A DNA stretch of 5,284 nucleotides, from contig CAMOQI010000090.1 of the NCBI GenBank assembly GCA_946622835.1, positions 1 to 5,284 on the forward strand, read 5' to 3'. The translations under genes and the position numbers were made by a program. Source of the stretch: an uncultured Candidatus Melainabacteria bacterium (lineage in GTDB: Bacteria; Cyanobacteriota; Vampirovibrionia; Gastranaerophilales; Gastranaerophilaceae). Below are positions 1 through 4,886 of the stretch, one piece after another. The notes beneath the pieces are model-generated. The model saw only the letters and a list, made by a program, of their open reading frames with translations. It had not been told where the DNA came from and made no database searches. Position 1 is the first letter of the stretch. Every line of letters begins with the position of its first letter.

Positions 1-237
1 GTTCCTGAAAACTTTAATCACGAATTGACGGATGAAATTTTCCCCGTAAAAGATGAAGATGCTATTGAAATGACAAAATTGCTGCCAAAACCAGAAGGGA
101 TACTATCGGGAATTTCAGGGGGAGCTAATATTTATGCGGCCGTTGAAATTTCAAAAAAAGAAGAGAACCAAGGAAAAAATATTGTTACGGTAATCCCTGA
201 TTGCGGTGATCATTACCTGAGTTGCGGAATTTTTTAA
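1..237 (+). CDS. cysK: Cysteine synthase (O-acetylserine sulfhydrylase), 3' end only
   Basis: This is the C-terminal 78 residues of a fold-type II PLP enzyme that makes cysteine from O-acetylserine and sulfide in the cytoplasm. The frame is open from base 1 to the TAA at 235-237, so the gene begins outside the window and the internal TTG at 25 is not its start. The visible part matches the end of the CysK family: PENFNHEL, then DEDAIEMTKLL, then the PLP-ring loop GISGGANIYAA, then NIVTVIPDCGDHYLS. The first serine of the GIS loop, which by family knowledge contacts the PLP pyridine nitrogen, is kept. The next residue is Gly where many CysK proteins have Ser. The family ending usually reads DTGERYLS, so DCGDHYLSCGIF is a mild variant that adds two cysteines near the C-terminus. 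The lysine that binds PLP lies upstream and cannot be checked. CysM or a related beta-family enzyme is possible. The downstream sulfur-relay gene on the same strand supports a sulfur-assimilation role. Confidence 0.88.
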   Translation, partial: VPENFNHELTDEIFPVKDEDAIEMTKLLPKPEGILSGISGGANIYAAVEISKKEENQGKNIVTVIPDCGDHYLSCGIF

Positions 238-248
238 ATCATCAATTG

Positions 249-293
249 TAAAATTTTATTGCTAAAATCGACATATATGCCATTTGCAGCATA
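249..293. promoter_or_regulatory. AT-rich palindromes upstream of the sulfur-relay gene
   Basis: The 107-base gap between the cysteine synthase stop and the next start holds several short dyads. TAAAATTTTA at 249-258 is a perfect palindrome. ATTTTA (253-258) and TAAAAT (263-268) form a 6-bp inverted repeat around TTGC. TATGC (276-280) and GCATA (289-293) are 5-bp arms 8 bases apart. I could not place a convincing -35/-10 pair here. These may be operator half-sites or chance in AT-rich DNA, and a link to any sulfur-responsive regulator is speculation. Confidence 0.2.
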
Positions 294-344
294 AATTTAT
301 TTTGGTTTGTTCTAATATGTTACTTAAGAATATTAGGAGGGCTT

Positions 345-2717
345 ATGAAAATTATTATTATCGGTGGCGGAGCCTCAGGCGCAAGCTGCGCGGCAAGACT
401 CAGAAGATTAAGTGAAGATGCTGAAATTCTGATAATAGAAAAAACTAATGAAATTTCAATCGCAAACTGCGGTTTGCCTTATTATGTTTCAGGAGTAATA
501 AATGACAGAGAAAAAATATTGGTATCAACCCCTGAAAAATTTAAAAGCTGGTTCAATATTGATGTAAAACTAAATTCCGAAGTTGTTGAAATTTTAAAAG
601 ATGAAAAAGCCGTACTCCTTGATAACGGAGAAAAAATTAATTATGACAAACTGGTATTAGCCCAAGGGGCAAGCCCAATTGTTCCACCGTTTGAAGGTAT
701 GGATAAAAGTAAAGTGTTTTCGGTAAGAAATCTTGCAGATGCCGATAAAATTAAAAATTTTGTTGAGAAAAATAATGCCCAAAAAGCTGCCGTAATAGGA
801 GGTGGCTTCATAGGAATTGAAATGGCAGAAAATCTTGTTGAAATGGGCTTAGATACAACATTAATCGAATTAAGCAATCAAATATTGGCTCCGGTCGATG
901 AAGAAATTGCCGCTGTTGCACAAAATGAAATGAGAGATAACGGAGTTAATCTTGTTTTATCAGACGGGGTAAAGAAATTTGACGGCAACAAAATTATACT
1001 GAATTCTGATAAAGAAATTGAATTTGATATTGTAATAATGGCAATCGGAGTCAGGGCAGAAACAACATTGGCTAAAAATTGCGGTCTTGAAGTAAATCGA
1101 GGAATTTTGGTTGATGAACATATGCAAACTTCAAATCCTGATATATACGCAGCAGGAGACAGCGTTGAAATAAAAGATTTTGTAACAGGTGATAATACGC
1201 TTATTCCGCTTGCAGGTCCGGCAAACAGACAAGGCAGAATTATTGCGGATAATATTTGCCAAATTCCTTCAGTTTACAAAAATTCTCAAGGCTCCTCAGT
1301 TCTAAAAGTTTTTGGACTGACTGTTGCAGGGGTCGGAAACAATGAAAAACAATTAAAACAAAAACAAATACCTTACTGGAAAACATTTACTTTTGGCCGT
1401 TCACATGCCGGATATTATCCTGATTCGACACAGACATTATACAAACTCCTTTTCTCTCCTGAAGGTAAAATCCTTGGGGCGCAAGCTGTCGGACAAGAAG
1501 GAGTTGAGAAAAGGATTGATGTCATAAGCTCAATAATGCGCAACCAAGGAACGGTTCAAGATATGCTTGATAGTGAACTTTGTTATGCTCCGCCTTATTC
1601 ATCCGCAAAAGACCCCGTAAATATTTTGGGAATGAATGCGGATAACATATTGCGCGGATTTGTAAAACCTGCATACCATGAAGATTTACAAGATTCCTAT
1701 TTGATTGATGTCAGAGCTCCAATCGCATATCAAACAAAAACAATAGAAAATGCGGTTAACCTTCCGATATATGAACTTCGTACCAGATTGAACGAGGTTC
1801 CGACAGATAAAAAAGTAATTCTGTTCTGCAATACGGGTTATACAAGCTATAATGCCGCAAGAATTTTGTCTCAAAAAGGATTTAATAATGTATATTCATT
1901 TATGGGCGGAATTGAACTTTATAAAGAATTAACTAAAAACAAACAAGGTAAAACTGCCGCAAAAACCCCTGTTATGGCTTGTACAAGCCCTGCATCAGAT
2001 GTTATAAAAATTGATGCATGCGGACTTCAATGCCCCGGCCCGATTATGAAGGTTTCAAAAGCATTGGAAACAGCATCACAAGGAGATATATTTGAAGTGA
2101 CTTCTACTGACAGAGGCTTTAAATCAGACATTGGAGCATGGTGCCAGACAACAGGAAACAACTTAATTGATTTAAAACAGGATAAAGTCAAAATCACCGC
2201 AGTAATACAAAAAGGCGGCGTAAGCAGCGAAAATAAAATTATTTCAAATACCACAGGACAAACTATTGTTGTTTTTTCAAATGATTTAGACAAAGCAATA
2301 GCATCTTTCATTATTGCAAACGGGGCAAAAGCCGCCGGAAAAAACGTAACCATGTTTTTCACTTTTTGGGGCTTAAACATTTTAAGAAAGCCTGATGCAA
2401 ATATAAAAAAAGGATTCATTGATAAAATGTTTGGAATAATGATGCCTAAAGGTGCGGAGAAATTGACCCTATCAAAAATGAATATGGGCGGATTAGGATC
2501 TTTAATGATGAAATGGGTTATGAAAAACAAAAATGTTTCAACTCTTTCAGAACTTATCCGACAAGCACAAGACAGCGGAATAAGATTTATTGCCTGCAAC
2601 ATGTCAATGGATGTTATGGGAATAAAACCGGAAGAGCTAATTGACGGCGTTGAAATCGGCGGGGTTGCAAAATACATTGCAGAAACCAACAGCGCCTCTT
2701 CTAACCTGTTTATATAA
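345..2717 (+). CDS. CoA-disulfide/persulfide reductase-rhodanese-TusA-DsrE2 fusion protein
   Basis: This is a 790-residue cytoplasmic flavoprotein with four domains in order. Residues 1 to about 445 are a CoA-disulfide reductase-type oxidoreductase, with FAD loop GGGASG (7-12), active cysteine C42 in SIANCGLPYY, NAD(P) loop GGGFIG (152-157), FAD motif AAGD (269-272) and the YAPPYSSAKDP segment (414-424). E175 at the end of the second-Rossmann strand favours NADH. Residues about 446-530 are a rhodanese with IDVR (454-457) and catalytic C495 in CNTGYTS. Residues about 553-622 are a TusA domain with C563 in CPGP. Residues about 639-785 are a DsrE2 domain with C751 in ACNMSMDVMG. By family knowledge the first two domains reduce CoA or other low-molecular-weight persulfides and disulfides using NAD(P)H. 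The TusA and DsrE domains are expected to pass sulfane sulfur between cysteines. AGGAGG at 335-340, four bases before the ATG, fixes the start. The length and order fit an intact fusion known from anaerobes. The in vivo substrate is inferred. Confidence 0.93.
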   Translation: MKIIIIGGGASGASCAARLRRLSEDAEILIIEKTNEISIANCGLPYYVSGVINDREKILVSTPEKFKSWFNIDVKLNSEVVEILKDEKAVLLDNGEKINYDKLVLAQGASPIVPPFEGMDKSKVFSVRNLADADKIKNFVEKNNAQKAAVIGGGFIGIEMAENLVEMGLDTTLIELSNQILAPVDEEIAAVAQNEMRDNGVNLVLSDGVKKFDGNKIILNSDKEIEFDIVIMAIGVRAETTLAKNCGLEVNRGILVDEHMQTSNPDIYAAGDSVEIKDFVTGDNTLIPLAGPANRQGRIIADNICQIPSVYKNSQGSSVLKVFGLTVAGVGNNEKQLKQKQIPYWKTFTFGRSHAGYYPDSTQTLYKLLFSPEGKILGAQAVGQEGVEKRIDVISSIMRNQGTVQDMLDSELCYAPPYSSAKDPVNILGMNADNILRGFVKPAYHEDLQDSYLIDVRAPIAYQTKTIENAVNLPIYELRTRLNEVPTDKKVILFCNTGYTSYNAARILSQKGFNNVYSFMGGIELYKELTKNKQGKTAAKTPVMACTSPASDVIKIDACGLQCPGPIMKVSKALETASQGDIFEVTSTDRGFKSDIGAWCQTTGNNLIDLKQDKVKITAVIQKGGVSSENKIISNTTGQTIVVFSNDLDKAIASFIIANGAKAAGKNVTMFFTFWGLNILRKPDANIKKGFIDKMFGIMMPKGAEKLTLSKMNMGGLGSLMMKWVMKNKNVSTLSELIRQAQDSGIRFIACNMSMDVMGIKPEELIDGVEIGGVAKYIAETNSASSNLFI

Positions 2718-2736
2718 GTTTTTATAAATAATGAGC

Positions 2737-2768
2737 ACTAAACAAACAAATTTTATTGTTTGTTTAGT
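2737..2768. terminator. Bidirectional terminator-like hairpin across the yqeK stop codon
   Basis: ACTAAACAAACAA at 2737-2749 and its exact reverse complement at 2756-2768 form a perfect 13-bp stem around the 6-base loop ATTTTA. It lies between two convergent genes, where a shared terminator is expected. The yqeK stop (2753-2755 read on the minus strand) sits in the loop, and its last codons make up one arm. The stem has only three G-C pairs. Neither strand has a clean T-run after it: the minus strand continues GCTCATTATTTAT, the plus strand TCGTCTTC. Termination may therefore be weak, or the hairpin may mainly protect 3' ends. Confidence 0.6.
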
Positions 2769-3346
2769 TCGTCTTCATAATGATTATATATATCAATTGT
2801 AAGCGGGCAAATTTTCAAATCTCTATCTACAAGACTCTTTATTGTTTGTCTGTAACATTGCAATATTGCCTTATCAAGTCCGTTTTTCTCTAATAACAAC
2901 GCACGTATCGGCTGTGCGTACCAATTCTCTCTTGTTCTTTCTTCTATTTTGTCTGCTATAAATATAACTTTTTCAAATGTTGTCATATTAACTTTTCCCA
3001 AAGTATGCCATCTTATAGCAGATAATATTTCCTCATCCTTAACTCCAAAAGTATTTTGAGCGACATATGCACTAACCGGAGCATGAAGGGTTTTGTGATT
3101 CATCCGCTCAATATCTTGAACATCAAGATGTTTATCTATGATTGAAATCAATTTCTCATTCGAAAAACATTTTGCACAATCATGCAAAAGTCCGGCTATA
3201 TATGCCTTTTCATCATCCAGTCGATATTTTATCGCAAGATTCCTTGCGCACTCCGCCGTTCCGATGGAATGCTCATAACGTTTTTCATTCAGATTACTCT
3301 TTAACCAATCCAGCAAACTCTCTATACTAAGACTTATATAACCCAT
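2753..3346 (-). CDS. yqeK: YqeK-type HD-domain bis(5'-nucleosyl)-tetraphosphatase (symmetrical)
   Basis: This 197-residue cytoplasmic HD-superfamily hydrolase is of the YqeK family, whose members cleave the stress nucleotide Ap4A symmetrically to two ADP. The metal-site pattern is complete: H26 in RYEHSIG, the HD pair H55-D56 in AGLLHDCAKC, H84 and H88 in NHKTLHAP, H114 in AIRWHTLG and D132 in IFIADKIEERTR. The length is normal for the family. The ATG at 3346 lies inside the end of nadD (20-base overlap). An in-frame TAG just upstream makes it the first possible ATG. An AAAGGAG site is present but 13 bases away, so translation may be coupled to nadD. The nadD-yqeK order is a common bacterial arrangement. 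The ribosome-silencing factor gene rsfS, often next, is not here, because the following gene is convergent. Confidence 0.92.
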   Translation of the reverse strand: MGYISLSIESLLDWLKSNLNEKRYEHSIGTAECARNLAIKYRLDDEKAYIAGLLHDCAKCFSNEKLISIIDKHLDVQDIERMNHKTLHAPVSAYVAQNTFGVKDEEILSAIRWHTLGKVNMTTFEKVIFIADKIEERTRENWYAQPIRALLLEKNGLDKAILQCYRQTIKSLVDRDLKICPLTIDIYNHYEDELNKQ

Positions 3347-3917
3347 ATTTTTCTATATACTCCTTTACTTTTGGCGGTACATATTTTTCAATATCAGAAT
3401 TTGTTCTGATTTTTTCTCTTAATTCGGTAGATGAAATATCTCTATACGGCAAATTTTGCAGCTCAAAATCATAACCTTTTTCTCTTAAATAATTATAACG
3501 CAAAACATCAAAATTATCTTCTCTCACAAATACCAAAAATTTAATAAGTTGCTTTAAATCCTCAATTCTATACCAGCTTTCAATCTTTTCAAAAGCATCC
3601 GTTCCTATTATAAAATTTATTTTTTCTTCCGTATCATACAAATCATAAAGCGCTGTTATCGTATCATACGTATAAGATTTTCCGCCCCTTTTATACTCAA
3701 TGTCCGAAACTTCATACTCCGGATATGACTCCAGCGCAAGTCTTACCATTTGTAATCTTTGCGCCGCCAAATCTAAATCAATCTCCTTATGAGGAGGAAT
3801 ATAAGCAGGAATAAATATAAATTTATCAAAATGAAAATTTTTACACGCAAAATCCGCAATCCTCAAATGAGCATTATGTATAGGATTAAACGTCCCTTGG
3901 AAAACGCAAATTTTCAT
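3327..3917 (-). CDS. nadD: Nicotinate-nucleotide adenylyltransferase
   Basis: This 196-residue cytoplasmic enzyme joins ATP and nicotinate mononucleotide to give deamido-NAD, the step before NAD synthetase. It shows the nucleotidyltransferase signatures in order: GTFNPIHNAHL at residues 8-18 (the GTFxPxHxGH ATP-binding motif, with Ala for the usual Gly), PPHK at 41-44, IIGTDAF at 103-109 followed by W115, and the C-terminal ISSTELR at 161-167 that binds ATP phosphates. The length is typical. The start at 3917 places the first motif at the usual distance from the N-terminus. There is no recognisable Shine-Dalgarno site before this ATG, and a possible -10 lies almost on top of it. nadD overlaps yqeK by 20 bases, so the two form one operon. 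It is transcribed divergently from the NifU-like gene. Confidence 0.95.
   Translation of the reverse strand: MKICVFQGTFNPIHNAHLRIADFACKNFHFDKFIFIPAYIPPHKEIDLDLAAQRLQMVRLALESYPEYEVSDIEYKRGGKSYTYDTITALYDLYDTEEKINFIIGTDAFEKIESWYRIEDLKQLIKFLVFVREDNFDVLRYNYLREKGYDFELQNLPYRDISSTELREKIRTNSDIEKYVPPKVKEYIEKYGLYKS
3360..3366 (-). promoter_or_regulatory. Distant Shine-Dalgarno site for yqeK inside nadD
   Basis: On the minus strand AAAGGAG lies within the last codons of nadD, 13 bases before the yqeK ATG. This is a strong site at a longer than usual distance. No better in-frame start lies closer: upstream there is a TAG, and downstream candidates are TTG or later codons without a site. The arrangement suggests translational coupling between the overlapping genes. 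Confidence 0.5.
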
Positions 3918-3920
3918 ATA

Positions 3921-3950
3921 ATAATATTACCACAAAAAGAGAATTGACAA
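3921..3950 (-). promoter_or_regulatory. Possible promoter for nadD-yqeK
   Basis: Read on the minus strand, TTGTCA (3950-3945) is followed after 18 bases by TATTAT (3926-3921). An overlapping TAATAT (3929-3924) gives a 15-base spacer. Each is near the sigma70 consensus. Either would start transcription at or next to the nadD ATG (3917-3915), implying a leaderless or nearly leaderless message, consistent with the missing Shine-Dalgarno site. The promoter could instead lie further upstream. Confidence 0.35.
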
Positions 3951-3952
3951 GC

Positions 3953-3981
3953 TTGACGAGAAATTTTGAGCAAGGTAAAAT
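3953..3981 (+). promoter_or_regulatory. Sigma70-type promoter for the NifU-like gene
   Basis: TTGACG at 3953-3958 (five of six consensus bases) is followed by a 17-base spacer and TAAAAT at 3976-3981 (five of six). Transcription would begin near 3988, leaving a leader of about 25 bases that contains the AGGGAG ribosome-binding site at 4001-4006. A perfect TTGACA lies 9 bases upstream (3944-3949) but has no -10 at a normal distance. The two boxes form a direct repeat around the palindrome CAAGCTTG (3948-3955). Confidence 0.65.
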
Positions 3982-4012
3982 TTAAGAGTATAGAAGGTGA
4001 AGGGAGTAAAAA

Positions 4013-4714
4013 ATGACTAATATACAAGTTACTCAAGAAATTCAGGAAAAATGTCCTGTCAGACGTGGTGTAAAGGGCTCACCGGCTCCTATTCCGCAAG
4101 AAGGCGAATGGACAAAATGTAAAGAAATCAAAGACATATCAGGTCTTACTCACGGTTGTGGCTGCTGCGCACCTCAACAAGGAACATGTAAGTTAACACT
4201 AAATGTTAAAAACGGTGTTATACAAGAAGCGTTAGTTGAAACTATCGGATGCTCAGGTATGACACACTCTGCAGCTATGGCGGGAGAAATTCTTCCGGGG
4301 AAAACCATTTTGGAAGCATTAAATACAGACCTCGTTTGTGATGCTATCAACGTTGCAATGAGAGAATTATTCTTGCAAATCGTATACGGCAGAACTCAAT
4401 CAGCATTCTCAGAAAACGGATTGCCTGTCGGAGCAGGTCTTGAAGACTTAGGAAAAGGACTTTGCTCAATGTGCGGAACAATTCATTCAACCGCCCAAAA
4501 AGGTGTAAGATACCTTCAATTAACCGAAGGTTATATCCTAAAACTCGGTTTGGATAAAAATAATGAGGTTATCGGATATCAATTTATCAATATGGGTAAA
4601 TTTATGGACGCTATTAAAAAAGGTGTAAATCCGCAAGAAGCGTACGATAAAAATATCGGTACATACGGAAGATTTGCCGATGCAGTTAAATATATTGACC
4701 CGAGAGAAGAATAA
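4013..4714 (+). CDS. NifU/IscU-like iron-sulfur scaffold-type protein, partner of GGGtGRT protein
   Basis: This 233-residue cytoplasmic protein contains a NifU/IscU N-terminal-like domain, the fold that assembles Fe-S clusters. The clearest match is VETIGCSGMTHSAAMAGEILPGKTILEALN (residues about 75-104), equivalent to the FKTYGCGSAIASS...GKTLDEAL segment of IscU, with C80 as the central ligand cysteine. A second match is GLCSMCGTIHSTAQKGV (about 149-165), where C151 lines up with the third IscU cysteine. The region of the first IscU cysteine and its neighbouring Asp is replaced by a cysteine-rich stretch, HGCGCCAPQQGTC (C49, C51, C52, C59). The C-terminal ~65 residues extend beyond IscU. The AGGGAG site (4001-4006), six bases before the ATG, sets the start. 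The gene is followed by a GGGtGRT-family gene, a pairing seen in many anaerobes. A cluster-binding role is inferred; the actual substrate is unknown to me. Confidence 0.85.
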   Translation: MTNIQVTQEIQEKCPVRRGVKGSPAPIPQEGEWTKCKEIKDISGLTHGCGCCAPQQGTCKLTLNVKNGVIQEALVETIGCSGMTHSAAMAGEILPGKTILEALNTDLVCDAINVAMRELFLQIVYGRTQSAFSENGLPVGAGLEDLGKGLCSMCGTIHSTAQKGVRYLQLTEGYILKLGLDKNNEVIGYQFINMGKFMDAIKKGVNPQEAYDKNIGTYGRFADAVKYIDPREE

Positions 4715-4759
4715 ATCTTAAAGTCGCTAAGACTTTAAGACGGTGAGTCTATAAGTTCT
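4712..4759 (+). repeat. Left array: six degenerate 8-bp tandem units (TAAGWCNN-like)
   Basis: Six consecutive octamers can be read in fixed phase: TAAATCTT (4712), AAAGTCGC (4720), TAAGACTT (4728), TAAGACGG (4736), TGAGTCTA (4744) and TAAGTTCT (4752). The first begins with the stop codon of the NifU-like gene. The units vary but keep the TAAG-pyrimidine/purine-C core at exact 8-base spacing. The same unit recurs in the opposite orientation at 4814-4852. The function is unknown. Confidence 0.65.
4716..4740 (+). other. Perfect 10-bp hairpin after the NifU-like gene
   Basis: TCTTAAAGTC at 4716-4725 pairs exactly with GACTTTAAGA at 4731-4740 around a GCTAA loop, one base after the stop codon. 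No T-run follows (the next bases are CGGTGAGTC), so it is not a standard intrinsic terminator. A role in mRNA processing, 3'-end stability or differential expression of the two genes is possible. It competes with the long foldback to 4818-4837. Confidence 0.55.
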
Positions 4760-4787
4760 TTACAGGAATTTATTTTAAATAAAGAAC
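4755..4787 (+). other. 8-bp stem in the intergenic centre
   Basis: GTTCTTTA (4755-4762) and TAAAGAAC (4780-4787) form a perfect 8-bp stem with a 17-base AT-rich loop. The sequence after it is A-rich rather than T-rich, so termination is unlikely. It overlaps the last unit of the left 8-bp array and sits in the loop of the larger foldback. Confidence 0.4.
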
Positions 4788-4813
4788 AAATAATAAAATA
4801 TAAAAATTTGATA

Positions 4814-4852
4814 CGAACTTAGCGACCTAAAGACTTACAAACCTAAAACTTA
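4814..4852 (-). repeat. Right array: inverted copy of the 8-bp tandem repeat
   Basis: Read on the minus strand from 4852 to 4814, the units are TAAGTTT (7 bases), TAGGTTTG, TAAGTCTT, TAGGTCGC and TAAGTTCG. They share the core and period of the left array but in opposite orientation. As a result 4818-4837 is complementary to 4712-4731 at 17 of 20 positions, including nine consecutive pairs (4723-4731 with 4818-4826). The arrays enclose about 54 AT-rich bases, giving a foldback element of about 140 bp. Confidence 0.6.
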
Positions 4853-4886
4853 TGAGAAAAACAAATTAATAAAGAGGTAATAAAAA

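Noticed and set aside
641..877. A short minus-strand frame inside the fusion gene
   Set aside because: It is antisense to the NAD-binding part of the reductase, with no ribosome site or motif.
1686..1874. A 62-codon minus-strand frame
   Set aside because: It is antisense to the rhodanese domain and has no supporting signals.
2027..2689. A 220-codon open frame on the minus strand
   Set aside because: It lies wholly opposite the TusA and DsrE2 domains of the fusion gene, whose motifs are intact. The antisense product has no recognisable motif, so it is a shadow frame.
3142..3330. A 62-codon plus-strand frame
   Set aside because: It is antisense to yqeK, whose HD motifs are complete.
3944..3949. 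Perfect TTGACA as the -35 box of the NifU-like gene
   Set aside because: At 17 bases downstream the sequence is TGAGCA, not a -10. The TTGACG at 3953 has a proper TAAAAT at 17 bases.
4716..4740. Intrinsic terminator after the NifU-like gene
   Set aside because: The stem is perfect but no T-run follows and the next gene is the usual operon partner, so I list it only as a hairpin.
4808..4836. Separate promoter for the GGGtGRT gene (TTGATA at 4808)
   Set aside because: No -10-like hexamer lies at 16-18 bases; the position holds AGACTT, which belongs to the repeat array.
4712..4852. CRISPR array
   Set aside because: The units are 8 bases, degenerate and directly abutting, with no spacers and no cas genes nearby.
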